Origin: Tetrahymena thermophila SB210
Taxonomy: Eukaryota; Ciliophora; Oligohymenophorea; Hymenostomatida; Tetrahymenidae
Reading direction: 5' to 3'
Assembly (NCBI RefSeq): GCF_000189635.1
Contig: NW_002475978.1
Span: forward strand, 109,735 to 173,734
Length of the DNA stretch: 64,000 bases
Of the stretch, positions 28,762 to 41,900 are shown piece after piece. The notes under the pieces are model-generated. The model did not search any database, was not told where the DNA came from, and saw only the letters and a program-made list of their open reading frames with translations. The position numbers were made by a program, and so were the translations under genes. Each line of letters begins with the position of its first letter. Position 1 is the first letter of the stretch.

Positions 28762-29929
28762 TAGTTAGAATATTAATCTCTATCTTTGGTACCATGAAAA
28801 TTGATCTAAATCTTTTTTAATTACAGCTACCATATATATTTGTTGGAAATTGTTTGCCTAGTTTTTATGTGTTGTTTTTTCTTTTGATTTATCAAAATAA
28901 AGAAAAAAATTTTATTATTTTTTTTTGAGTTAATATTTCGCAATTATACAGAGTATTACGCATTCAGTCTAATTGCGTGGTAATAAAAAAAAATTACATA
29001 AGAAAGTTTTTAAATATCTAAATAACCTTTAAAATTCATCTTATCAATTGTAAAAGTCACTTTGATCGTAATCTTAATATAATGAATTACCTCCATAAAT
29101 TTATTTGCTTATTACAAATTTACATTTTTATTTCCTTATCAAAGTTGAATTTATTTTTACAAATTAATTAATTTTTATGATCATCTAAAGAAAAAAAATC
29201 TTATTTGAAATTATAAATCTGCTTTATTACTTTATGTAATCATTAACTTTAGCAAAAATATTGTAGAAAAATTATAAAATTAATCTATCAAAAAAGAAAT
29301 AGATTTTACTATTTTTATTTAATTATAAAACTAAATTTACAATCTTAATTTTTAAAATTGATCAAAATTTAAACCTGAATTTCCAGATCAAAAATAAGTC
29401 TGTGAATATTTTTATATATTATGTCATTTACTCATTCCTTTCATAAAAAAAAAATTAATAAATTGCTTACTTATTTTAACATTAGATGAATTCTATAAAT
29501 TGAAGATTACTCACTTATATTACTTTAAATTTAATGAAATATTTGATAATCAAAACCATCCATCGGTGATTATTATATTTTGTGAGATTATTATAATCAC
29601 TTGTTATATAAATTATATTTTAGTCTAATATTTTAATTACATACACTTTTACAATAAAAAAGATAATAAATAAGTTAAATAATCGATCAAAATAAACAAT
29701 CAAAAATAAAAGTTTTTATTTTTATTAAAAAAGATATTTATTTATTCATTTATTCATTAATGTTATTTTATTTAAAGTGTTATTTTTATTTGTAAGAATT
29801 TAGCTTATATTAAATAAAAAGTAGCTTTTTATCCCAAGTAGATTTATTTTTACTTGAAGGAGTTTATGATTAAAAAAATTTGTCATTTTTATTAAAATTT
29901 GCATGCTAAATCTTATTCAGTTGATTTTT
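28762..29929. other. Intergenic, no gene seen
   Basis: AT-rich spacer upstream of the receptor-like gene and downstream of the TTD14-like gene. No coding frame or repeat of note was found. Confidence 0.5.
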
Positions 29930-32046
29930 TCATTTTCTATTAGGTCTAGGTCTGAGTTTATCTTCAAATTTAATTAAATTTTTCTATTAATCTTAAATAG
30001 TATAAACCAGCTCTTCTAAGAATTTTTTATCTCTAAGAGGACTTGACTTTAAACTTAAATTGAGAGATCTGAATTCTTTATGATCTGTAACATCTGCATC
30101 TATTTAAATGAAATCAGGGATTATAATTTGTTTGTCATCTGATCCAGGACTGTTTTTAGCACGCAATATACACATATCATAATCTAAGTATTTATCTAAA
30201 ATATAATAATATCCTTAATAAACAAATTATCTTCTAAATTTTCTAAGGGTAATTCTATCTCTATCTTCTCTGTCTTTAACAAGAACATATTCTCTATAAT
30301 TGAGCCTCTTCTTATAGTAAATAGTTTGCTTGCCGTCAATTATGTGACTTTCGCTACACAGATAAATTACATCTCCATTTTAAACTCTCTTTCTAATCTT
30401 TGTTAACTTTCCTTTATTTTCGTCATATTATACTTTGTACAAGAATGTATCTTCGATTTCGAAAGACTCAACCTAAGTTTATATTTACAATTAAATTATC
30501 TATCAAAATAAACTCTTTCATAATTTTAAAAATTACAGGAAAGTCTTCTGGGATATTAGGATGACTTTAAGGATCTATGATTATGTATCTTGAATAGAGC
30601 TTACTACCTTTTACTGGTACACCACTCATTCTTCTGACCGTAAAAAGGAGTTTTTGCAGCTTTTCTTCGAAGCTTGAAACACTTTTATTGTCAATGATTT
30701 CTAGTCGCTAATGGCCAAGCCAGCATTTTTAAAAAATTTTATCTATTTCTACAGCTTAGTCAATATCTTAATATCTTGCCCCATCTTTTATATAGTAATC
30801 TGGTGCCTTTTTAAAAATTAAAGAATTCAGATATATTTATATTACTTAATTAATGCATCTAAATATCAATGCTATTGGGAGAGATTGTTATTATTTTTAT
30901 TTTAAATTTGAAAAACAAATTAAAGTAATATTATTTAGATTTAATTCTATCTAAAATCTTTATTTTTTTTCTGAAGAATTATTAATTTATATCAATTGTG
31001 TAATTAAACGTCTATTACCATTAAATTGTTAAATCAAACAAAACAAAACTTTCTTATCTATAAGTTATTAATTAGCTTTTTGATTTTATTTCAGATAAAT
31101 AAATTGTAAATTATTTATTTGTATTGTAATTTATGATTTAGAATTTTTAAAAATTCTAAATTGAATAAAAATAAAATGTTTTTTTTTTAAAAAGATAAGC
31201 GAAATAAATAGATAAGAATAGTATTAAGTAATAAATCAATTCTTTTACACCATCTGCAGCTGTAACTAAATGAATGACAAAATCATATCTCTTGTCTCTT
31301 ATTTCATGCTCTGAAAGTTTCATTTCTTTGAGTAGTTGCTGCCAGCCAGCATCAGACATAAATGCCTTCCCATCTATTAAACCTCTATCACAAAGTATAA
31401 TTGATTAATTTTCTGATATCTCTGCCAATCTTTGAAAATTTTCTTCTAAAGAAATTTAAACACTCATTAGAGATTTCTAAAATTATATGATTTTTTCATC
31501 AGAAAAGCCTCCAATGTTGATCATACCACCCCCATTAGAAATTAAAGTTGCTGCTTCTGGAACAACATAAACATCGAAATTATCATCTTTTAATTTTTCA
31601 CTTAAAAAGGCGAGACCTGAGGTTTTACCTGCACAAGGCCCTCCAGTAAGACAAACTTTGATTATCTTACGCCTTTTTTCTTGAACTATCTCTTAAGGGA
31701 TGGAAGTATCTAATTCTAACAAATTAATTGCTGATGAGGTTTTAGATTTAATCTTTCTAGTATTTTATTGTTTTTCTTCTGTTAAACTCTCACTACTTCT
31801 TCTAGACTGTTGTTTTTTCTGATTATTCTCGCTATTTTGATCTTCTTTATCATCTTTATCATCAATTATTTTCTATTTACTTTTTACCTGTTTAATAATC
31901 TCTATTTTAGCTAAGCTATTTCGCTTATTTCTGATCTACCTCTTTACATACCTCATAAACTAATAAGATATGTATATCCCTGAAAATACTATATAAGTAT
32001 TACTAATTAATTTCTTTAAAGTATTATTTTAATCCATCGAAAACAT
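29930..32046 (-). CDS. TTD14-like AAA_28 ATPase with N-terminal membrane segment
   Basis: Exons 31249-32046, 30537-30806 and 29930-30472 join in phase to 536 residues, with introns of 442 and 64 bases. A hydrophobic stretch near residues 15-30 (YIVFSGIYISYQF) precedes a basic, low-complexity linker. From about residue 127 comes the ATPase: KVCLTGGPCAGKTSG (Walker A, residues 135-142), VPEAATLI, ILCDRGLIDGKAFMS, HEIRDKRYDFVIHLVTAADG, then APDYYIKDGARYQDIDQAVE and CWLGHQRLEIIDN. This is the AAA_28 domain as in Drosophila TTD14 (TRPL translocation defect 14). The remaining 280 residues (LFTVRRMSGVP..., IYLCSESHIIDGKQTIYYKK, QGYYYILDKYLDYD) fit that family's C-terminal CYTH-like part. TTD14 binds GTP and phosphoinositide in membrane traffic (family knowledge). 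The N-terminal membrane anchor is an addition. Confidence 0.9.
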
Positions 32047-33322
32047 TTTTATTCTATGCTTAGTTAATGCTTCCAATTTTTATCAAAAATCAGTTTTGAT
32101 TTAATTTACTTTAAAATTCAATAGAAATTCTCAATCCATATAAAATATAGCAAAAAAAGAATATTTCTGTTCCAAACAAGTGAAACAAAACAATTACTTG
32201 TATATTAATTTAACTAAATTTTATGGGTAATTTATTGTTTCTATTTTAAAATCTAGTTGGTCTCTATTTAGTCTCTATATTAATATCTAGTTATTTCAAA
32301 TAATTATCTATTTTTAGATTTAATTTAAAGAAAATATTGTTTAGTAAATTTTAATATTATATATTTATGAATTTAAAATATATATAGTCGCATTAACGAT
32401 AAAAATAATAGTATTATATTATCAATAACTCATAAAACATATAATTATTAACTTTAATTAAATTAAAAAGTATATGTGTATAGGAAGTATTTATTTTCTT
32501 CCACTTTTTGTAAAAATATTAAAATAAAATATTTTTTAATTAATTTTTTTTTATGTTTAAGTTCTCTTGTAATAATATCTTTCTTATAAATCCTAGTAAA
32601 TATAGTTTCTCCTAAATAAATTTTATTGATTTATATATATCTACCTTAATTGCTTTAACATAACACTCTTCTAATTTAAGATGTTGTTCTATTTTATGGA
32701 GGAAATTTAAGGCCTATGGGGTATAGGCCAATGGTGTCAGGGGTAACCTCTTAATATATGAAAATTTACAGTATTTTATAATTATTCTTAAAGAACATTT
32801 TTCCCCCTATCCCATGATTGATCTTAGATAATTAAATAGCTAGAAATACAAATATCATAAATACATAGAATATCTGGGCAGAAATTCCTTCATTGTTATT
32901 ATCAATATTTTTAATATCTTATTTACAAGTGCTAATCAGTATATTTAATAATAATTTAGAAAATTATTAATTTTATTTAATTTTTGGTTTTGTTTGAGTT
33001 TAAATGTTAAATAATTTAAAACCATTTCTAAAATTAAATTATAATTTTAATACATTTTTAAATAAATATTTTAGTGATATTTTAATTTAACATGGAATCT
33101 TTTAGTGAAAATTTAAAAAATAACTAAATTAATTAATTTTAGCTGATATTTTCATTTTGTAAATGTTAATAAATTCTGAGTAGAGAATAATTGAATTACT
33201 ACTTTTAAAGTTAATTCTTTTATATTATCTTGTTTTTTAATATTATTTGTTAAAAATGATTTGAAATTCCTATTACAAGATATATTTAATTAAAAACACA
33301 AAATAGTAGAAGAAGAGATAAA
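32047..33322. other. Divergent promoter region
   Basis: 1.28 kb between the starts of two divergently oriented genes. It is AT-rich except for a GC-rich island at about 32690-32750, described separately, and a C-rich patch (CCCCCTATCCCATG) near 32803-32816. No protein-coding frame was found. Confidence 0.5.
32711..32729. other. Perfect 7-bp inverted repeat in a GC-rich island
   Basis: GGCCTAT (32711-32717) and ATAGGCC (32723-32729) are exact reverse complements around the loop GGGGT. The flanking bases to about 32750 (ATGGTGTCAGGGGTAACCTC) are also unusually GC-rich for this genome. A structured RNA or a protein-binding site is possible; no known RNA family is recognised. Confidence 0.45.
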
Positions 33323-34954
33323 ATGGATATCATAATATATGGCCTATCCTATTTACAAAATATATAATCGGGTAGAACTTATTAATTTACTTTGAATAGC
33401 TTTTTGTTTTCAATATGGTTCGCTTTAACCACTTTTTTATGCATATGGAAAGAAGATATGTTTGGATACATATTTATGGGTGTTTAATACATCCTTCTAC
33501 TTTTAGTAAATATTAAACATTTGAAAAAGAAAAGTTTAAACAATAGTTACTATGCTTTACTAAAAGGATAAAAAACAACATATATTAGATATTTATTTTT
33601 GCTTACTTATAAAGAGGCTTCATTTACTGAAAAAAATAGAGACCGCGGTTTAGTTTCTAGCATTCTATTTTAAAACTACTACCAGTATGTTTTGATATTT
33701 TCCTAAATTTTAAATTTCTAGATAAAAGAAGAAGATGATGAAAGGTTGTATTATTTTTATATCCTCTTTTCGATTGCTTATTAAACTTATTTAAATTTAG
33801 TTCTTATTACTACTAGCTCCTCTACAGGAAATATATTGCCTTTATCTAAATTTTAATTTGCTTTAGCCTTTGGTTATGTATTTTGTTCAAAGTATTCCTT
33901 ATACTTTATTATTAAATGTATAACAATTTAATATATGGGTTTATATTATCCAATGTTTTTTATCTTTAATATAATATATGGACCAATAATTTGCTATAAA
34001 GGATAAACTTTTTGCGATGCCTTTTTTTCTATATATAAAGGGCTTTTATTAGGATTTTAATTGACATTAAATATGGAATTTTAAATATCTCCAATATAAA
34101 ATGATATCTTTACGCAAATCAAGAAATTAAAAGATACTCCTTCATTCAAATTTTATAGGCTAATAAAATTTTTAAATCTATCATTGCTTCTTCTACTGTC
34201 TTACTTCATAGATGATTTTTCTATCATTTATTCTTATGCATATTATATGCAAACTCTAAGTATTTTTGGAGTATATCTAGGTATTACTTTTATCTTTATG
34301 GTTTATGACCTGCTATTGCTAAAATATTCTAACTTTTATAAAATTTGTTAAGTATTTGAATTTAAATCAGGATAATTATATGATGGTTAAAATGATCGTA
34401 AAAATCTTAAAAAATATGAACCACTAACTGGAAAATATAAATTTAGTAAAAAAGATCTTCAAAGACTATAAAAATAACACATATTTCACTAGTTAACAAT
34501 AATAAATTTTAACAATGAAGAAGAGGAATTAGCTAATATAATAGATATTACTCTAAATAAAAACTCATAAATTAGTTACATAATCAGTTTTAAAAGCTAA
34601 TACTTGATTGCTAAACACCAAAATTAAATATTTATAAAATTAAATAATAATAATTTTGACTTTTTAAATCTATTGTTAGAATAAATGATATTAAATAAAT
34701 TTCATGATGTTTTTATATGTAATTTAATTGAATAAGATAAGCAATAAGTCCTTTGTGAAACTTTAAAATAGAATAGTTTTTTCTTAAACTATTTTTAATC
34801 CTTTGTTGAGTCAAAAAAACTTTCAATTTTCGTTTAAAATTGTAAGATTTCTAGAGAACTTGCTTTTCTAGGAATTATAGGGTTTAAAAGACATATTGCA
34901 TCTCAGTTAATTAATAATCCATAGTAAGTAATATATGATTTAATTTGTGATTGA
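33323..34954 (+). CDS. Orphan multi-pass membrane protein, intronless
   Basis: A single uninterrupted frame from ATG 33323 to TGA 34952-34954 encodes 543 residues. The first 350 or so carry seven to nine hydrophobic segments, for example FLFSIWFALTTFLCIW, YIFMGVQYILLLLV, YYFYILFSIAYQTYLNLVLI, LYFIIKCITIQYMGLYYPMF, LNLSLLLLLSYFIDDF and VYLGITFIFMVYDLLLL. The last 170 residues are polar and charged (SGQLYDGQNDRKNLKKYEPL onward), with short leucine-rich helices, and probably face the cytosol. There is no signal peptide ahead of the first helix. No transporter or receptor family is recognised. It is divergently arranged with the TTD14-like gene across a 1.28 kb spacer. Many in-frame TAA/TAG codons read as glutamine. 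Lack of introns is unusual among its neighbours. Confidence 0.8.
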
Positions 34955-36246
34955 ATCCATCAACGAAGAAATTATAAAATTAGTTAATATCTATCTCTAT
35001 TAAATAACTAATTTTATTAAATATAAAAAAAATAAAGTAAAATTTTACATTTTAATTAAGCAAAATTGTATCTTTTTTTGATAAAATTTATTTGTAAGTA
35101 TTTTTCATTAATAAATTTTTATTTCTCAAAACTTCGTAAATAATTTTAAAAATGAGATATATGATTAAACATTATGTAGAATAAATGAGGCAGATATTCT
35201 ATTGTTTTTTTAAATTAACAAAAAGATTTTTCCAAACCACATCTCATCTCTCCTATTTATATTGGATAATCGCAATAGATTTTTTAAATAAATAAAAATA
35301 AAATTAATACTCCATATTTGATTTTTAATTAATATATACTTAAATCCCTTAAATTTTTTACAAGCCCAGCTATTAAATGCTTAGGGAATTTTAAATGAAA
35401 AAACTGGTAAAATAAATATGATATATATTTTTTCTGATTTTAAGCCTTGAAGAATTCACAGTAATACGTACGTGCACAGCATAATCCATAAGGATATTAT
35501 AGCATATTTTTGAGAATTAGAATGGATATAAAGTAATTATGTGCATAATATTCAATGAATAAAATAATTATTTTTAAAAATATTGTTAAAGACTATTAGT
35601 TTTACTAAATTCTTTATTTAAATTAAATAAGTTATGAAATAATTAGGAATTAATTATTAAATTTTGAAAATTATAAATGCTGTTTATAGTAGTCAAAAGA
35701 TTATAGTTTCAGAAAACTATAGGTTTTGATAATTAGCTGATTATTCTATTACAAATTAATGCCCTGGCTTTCTTAGAGCAAATATTAAGAAGAGATCAAT
35801 AACATGTAAATAAATATATTTATAAATATTAAAAAATTTATCCAATTAAATAATTTTTTTTTAATTAAACAAAATGACTTAAAAGATCTTACTTTTAAAG
35901 GAATTTTTAATTTAAAGAGATGAGATTAAAAAATAATTATTTAAAATGCACAATTTAGATTAAAATTTTACATTATGCTTTTTTTAACTTGAAATTTAAT
36001 TCAAAAATTTTATGTTTTAAATAGAATTTATAAACATTCTCTCAAAAATTATAACAGTAAAATCATTTTCTTTAAATAAAAAAAATATTTTATAAAGAAT
36101 CTAAATAAATATTTGCTAAAAAATATAAATTAATTTTTAGAAGCTTATGTAAAAAATCAGAAATAATCCTAAAAAACAAGAAAAAGCAACTTCACGAATA
36201 TAAATGCTTATTTGCACATAAATTGAGATTATGAAAAATATTATAT
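34955..36246. other. Intergenic, no gene seen
   Basis: 1.3 kb of AT-rich DNA between two convergent genes. No frame with protein-like composition on either strand and no recognisable repeat. Confidence 0.5.
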
Positions 36247-36861
36247 TCATTTAAAAATGTGAACTTTGTTGTCAAATTTAACACCGTTTTTAAGTTATTC
36301 AATAAAAGGTGGAAAACACTTCAAAAAGCCTGTGTATGCAGGAGTGGAAATAAAGTTATTATAAAGAAGAGCATCCTCCATTTTTATTTACTAATATATT
36401 CCTCCAGCATTAGTAATCTCATATGAAGTAGGAGTTGGACCTCCCAACACAATTCCTTCAATACAACCCTAAAGAGCACATAGAATTTGATAGCCATGGC
36501 ATATTACTAAGATGGACTTTTTGCTATCTGTGAAATGTTTAACTAATTTTAAAACGCTAGGGTCGTATTTCAAATATTCAGGAGCCCTTCCACCAGCTAA
36601 AACTAAAGCATAATATTCTTCTGGTTTTACTTGATCAAAATCATAATTTAAAAAGAATCTATGGCCTATTTTTTCAGTATAAGTTTAAAACTTTTCTATT
36701 TCACCACCTTCTTCTACAACACAAGTAACATAGTCTCCTGCCTTTTTATTAGGGCAAACAGTATGCACAGTATATCCTATAGCATGAAGAACTTAAAAGG
36801 GAACCATAACTTCGTAATCCTCTCCAAAGTCTCCTGTAATTAGTAAAATTTTTTGGCTCAT
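36247..36861 (-). CDS. DJ-1/PfpI superfamily protein
   Basis: A single exon of 204 residues runs from ATG 36859-36861 to TGA 36247-36249. It has the flavodoxin-like fold motifs of the DJ-1/PfpI superfamily: an opening strand KILLITGDFGEDYEVMVPF with the acidic residues near 14-18, YYALVLAGGRAPEYL, and the nucleophile elbow LVICHGYQIL, with Cys121 followed by His122. GHRFFLNYDFDQVKPEEY and GGRAPEYLKYDPSVLKLVKHF fit the DJ-1D/PfpI-type subgroup rather than human PARK7. Members are glyoxalases, deglycase-like enzymes or cysteine peptidases; which one cannot be told from sequence alone. The length is normal for a single-domain member, whereas plant DJ-1D has two such domains. No signal peptide is present, so it is probably cytosolic. 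Confidence 0.9.
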
Positions 36862-38398
36862 TTTTATTATTTATTTATTCTATTGTTTTTGATTGTTAAA
36901 TATTATATTTTCAAAAGAAAGTTAGTTGTATTTATATGAAAAAGTTTTATTTTGTTCTTAATTAATAAAATAAGTTTGATTGATTTTTATTATTTATTAT
37001 TAGCACTTACATACTATTTATCAGAATTATTAAAAATACAAAATTCAAATATTATTAATTCTTATTTAATTAATTTTCTGGAATGATCTTTAAATAATTT
37101 ACAATTTAAATACAGGGATTTACAATAAATTTGTCAGAATTTAATTAATTTTTTTATAGGACTGGTTATATTTAATTTACGAATAAACCTTAATTATTTT
37201 TTTGTTAGCATTTACACACATTATATCAGAAATTTATTTAATATCTGATAGAAATTAAACTAATAATTTAATATTTTTATGCTTTTAACGATTTAGACTA
37301 CAAAACTATATTAAAATATAAAATGGATAATATATTTCTTAGTCTAAATAACAATTTTTCATTTCAAAAAATAACATTTCATTTTTTAATACTTTTATTA
37401 AGTTTATTTATTTGAAAAAAAAGAAAGTTTTTTAACTTTTCAAAATAACAAAATGTATTTTAATAAAAAAGTCAAAATGATGATTTTAATGTTTTAGTTT
37501 GCTATTCTAAAATAAAATTAAATAAATAGATTTTTATTTTGAAAAAGATATTTTGATTTAGAAATTTCTAAATTAATTATTTATTTATTTAAAGCAAAAT
37601 TAGTCACCACTTTGAGTTCAAATATTTGAATTTTTTTCATATAAAAATTTTAATAATTTTATTAACCTACTATACCATCTATTCTGTTCTAATTCATAAT
37701 TATGTTTGTTTAATAATATTTTAATATTTAATTTTACATTTAATATATGTCAGATATGTTATCATACTCATTTTTAAAATTATTTGATTTTTAATATTAA
37801 TTATTAGGCTTATCAAAACAAAAAACTCGAAATGAATAGAGAACAAACTAATTAAAAATGTCACATAAAACATGTAAAAATATAACTTCTCTAAATATTT
37901 TATTTAATTAATTTTCGATTATATTTACTATTTAAAATACTCATTTAACGATATTTTATAAACTATCTCAAGTTTGTTTTCATTATATAAAGTATTCAGG
38001 TATTTAATGAGTGAGTATCTTTTCCAAGATAGATGCTAAAAGAACAGCTAAAAAAGGAAATTTTAGAATTAAAATTAATTTATTCTTGATTTCGAACACG
38101 TATGCAAATAAAAAAATAAATGAATTCTTCACAAAATATTTGCAATTTAAATCTTTATAAATTTATAATTATATTATAGATTAATTTAGCAATTTTTTTA
38201 AAAATTTAAATAAATATAAAATTAATAAAAAATATTTTTTTAAATTGGAAAGTTTTACAATAACTTGAAAAATCTATTTAAAATTGGAGTAAATTTATTT
38301 GATGGTTTTTTATCCTTAATTATTTTTTGTAGAATCTAAAAATTACTTACAAATATAAAAAATATATATTTAAATATTAATTAATTATATACAAATTT
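36862..38398. other. Intergenic; right part repeats at 45.4-45.9 kb
   Basis: No gene is seen. From about 37850 to 38290 the sequence aligns with 45420-45870. Shared runs include ATTATATAAAGTATTCAGG with TATTTAATGAGT, CTATCTCAAG, and TGAATTCTTCA followed by AAATATTTGCAATT. This block probably belongs to the 3' flank of the cysteine-rich gene that starts at 38399. Confidence 0.55.
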
Positions 38399-38960
38399 TC
38401 ATTTTATTTTTTAAATAAAATATTTGTTAGATAATAATTTGTATACTTTTACAAATTTATTTTTACATTGTAAAGCATTTAAGTATTTAATTGTAAAGAT
38501 GTATTCAACAAAGCTTAACACTTATTACAGTATTAAGAAATCCCATATCAATAGTTATCCATAATAAATACTCCATGTCTTATCTTTCTAATGATACATA
38601 TTTTGAATTTACGGCGCAAACCAAAAGGCAATGTAAAGACTCAAGCTTATTATGGAGGTTACCAAAATTACTGATAAGAGTTTCACTGATTTTTTCAATA
38701 AAATTGATTGTATAGATTTTAGAGCCTATTTAAATAATAGACTGATTATTAGTGCAATAATCAATAGATATTCTGAATTCTATTTTTTATTTTATAAATT
38801 TAAAATAAATGTAAATTTATTTAAAATATAATTTACATAGTAAACCAGTTCAGAAGATAAGAAAAACGCCTAATACTTTAAAAATATCAAAATAGCTCTT
38901 GCAACTCTGGTAAATTCTGAATCATAAAAGTAAAACAAAGAAATCCACTCATTTCCTAAC

Positions 38961-38991
<31 letters not shown>

Positions 38992-41900
38992 ATATTTAAA
39001 TTTAAAATTAAGAATCAAAATTTGAACTTTTTTTAAAAATATTTTGAAACTTTTTAAATTAAAAATGTTTACTAATAAGTATTTCAATTTTTAGTTAGCA
39101 GTATATTTGTACTATTAGGAGGAATTATCATTTTATCCTTAAGGATTTAAATCTGTTTAATTGTTAGTATGATCAAAATTTAGAATATTGTCAGTTGTTG
39201 TTTGAATACACATTTTAGAAATCTTAGTTAGAGAGAGCTGATCTGATTCTAAATTTTTTTAGGATTCTAAAACTTAAATACATTTTTGAGAATTTTTAAT
39301 GTCTGACCTAGGAATCACTTCTTTGGTTTTTTAATAGTGTTACATAATTTATTCTAAGAAATTTAAGGTGCAATCTTTTTCTAAATGATTTTATTTTTGG
39401 TATGATTGTTTTTCATTTTCATTTTATTATTTGTTTTGGTCTTAAATGTATTGCTAACTATCCCCTTTTTTTAGTTTTTTTACGCTTATTTTAGAAATAT
39501 TTTCTTATTTATCAGGAAAGCAAGGATTGTTAATGATAGAATTAAATATCTTAGATTATTTTTTATCTAATAAGTAGCCAATAATTGAAGAAGCTATCCA
39601 AAGAAAAATTATACCAACAAAAATAAAAAGGATAATTTGATATTTGTATTTTATCTAATCACAATCCATTTTGAACGGACCAGAACACCCTAGCTAACAA
39701 TATTTAGCGCATTCAAAGCATTAAAAATTTTAATTCTTCTTAAAGGAATAATAACCTATGGGACACTCAGATAAGCAATAATTTTTGAAAAATAATAAAT
39801 TAGATGGGCATGAAGTACACTTTTTTTAAAAAAAAATATATTGTAAAATTTCCATAAGTTAATGTAAAATTACTTCAGATTCAGAAGGCCCAGTACATGT
39901 TTAACAAGAAGAATCACATTTTTAACAAATATGATTTAGGTTTTCATAATAAGAATCCTTACATTTCTTGATACATTAGTTGTCCTGAAAAACTAATCCT
40001 TTTATTAGAAATATAGTAAAAATATTAAATTTTAATTAACTTTTCCATAAAATTTACCTTATTTACAAGTTAGGCAGTCGCTTTCTGAAGGGCCATTACA
40101 TTCTTAACAGGTAGTATAACATGGTCTGCATTAATTAGAATTTTCATCAGGATAGTAGTTCAAGCTACATTGTGAAACACACTTGTTAGAATTAGGATCT
40201 AAAAAGGTTTTTTATGAGCAAGAAAGACAATTATTAGATGCACTACCATTACATGTGTAACAAGTAGGATCACATGGCATACATTAATTATTTTGCACGT
40301 TATTATAGTACTAATCAGGACAATTCTGAATGCATTAATTTTAGAATAAAAACAAATCTCCAGAACAAGACAGGCAATCAGTACTACTGGGACCAGCGCA
40401 TGTGGTGCAGGAAGGATCACAAGAAGAGCAAATTTAATCATTTTTATTTTTAAATTAATCTGAATTGCAGTTCTCAACACAAGTCTTCAAATTTTATTAA
40501 TAAAATAGATTTGGAGCCTAGCAGCTCAAACAATTATTGCTGTTTGGTCCATCACAAGATTTACAAGATGAATCACACTATTAGCATATATTATTATCTA
40601 CCTGTTTTTAATTAAAAAAACCTTCTGGACATTTCTCTAAACATTAAAAGTCATAGAGGTAATAATCACTTTTACACTTGCTACATCCTTCCGCATTGCA
40701 TTTTTCGCAAAAGCTGGTACACTTTTTATAAAATAACAAATAAATTATATTAAGCAATTTAGTTAATTTTACATAATCCACAAGAATGTATAATTCTCTA
40801 ATTCCATAAGACGATTCAAAAGGATTGTTATTTAAATTAGATTTTATTTCTAAAATAAGGTCAGTTTCTGAATGAGTAAAATTTTTTGAAACATATATAA
40901 TTTAGTCATTGTATTAAATCCTTCCACATATATTTGAGTCTCCATCGTTTCTATTTCTTGTGGTAGTTTCTATAATATTACTATTTACTATTAATTATAC
41001 ACTTTCATTATTCCATTAGTCAATTTTATAAAGAGTGTATCCTATTGCTACAGACCAGTGAGGTTCTCTATCATAATTTAATAAATAATTAATTCTTCAA
41101 TTTAAAAAGATAAATTTACAATCTAGAAAATGTTTTTGAAATTGACGATTTAGCAGAACTTAAGTATGCTCCACCTAATATTGTCATACCACCACAAACA
41201 GTAGTTAATGCTCCACTAGATATTTTATTGTAACCTAAAAATCCTAAAGCTGTGATGCCTGCTCTTTTTATTTCGCTTTCACCAAAATGAGTATCAAACA
41301 TACTTTTAAGTAAATACCTACCATCTAATAAATTATGAATAAGTTTAAAAAATTGAAATTCTTTTTATAAAAATTTTTTTACGACTAGTTTAAGATATTA
41401 AATCTACACATTATTATCCATTTAATGTAGAATATGATGGGCAACTAGTTACACATTACCCATTTAGCAGATAATAATCTGAATCACACTAAATGCATTA
41501 TCCGTTTTGACACAATTCACACTTATCTTTATGGCAAAAGTCTTAAACACAAAGTTATCCAGTAATATCTTATTTGTATCCATTTTCACAATTTTTAGTG
41601 CAAGAATTATTTTGTGCATAATAACCTAAATCACAGGTGCATTTGGTCCCATTCTTATTTGAATGTTCTGGGCACTCCAAACAATCATTTTCAGTTGGTC
41701 CATTACAAGTTAAGCAAGAATCATGACAAGTATCCAAATACAAATAGAAATACCTTAATCCAAAGCCTTCATTATCTATAACTTCATCCGTCTTAGATTC
41801 AACAGAAACTTTAATAGATGAATTTGAATGTGTAAAAGTTTTTTGGTAAAGGACTAGCTCATCTGGATAGGTTTCTCTTATAGGTGGGGCAGGTTCAGGT

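Noticed and set aside
32725..32755. Possible tRNA or selenocysteine-type RNA in the GC-rich island
   Set aside because: No acceptor stem, no T-loop consensus (GGTTCGAATCC-like) and no cloverleaf could be drawn; kept only as an unexplained hairpin.
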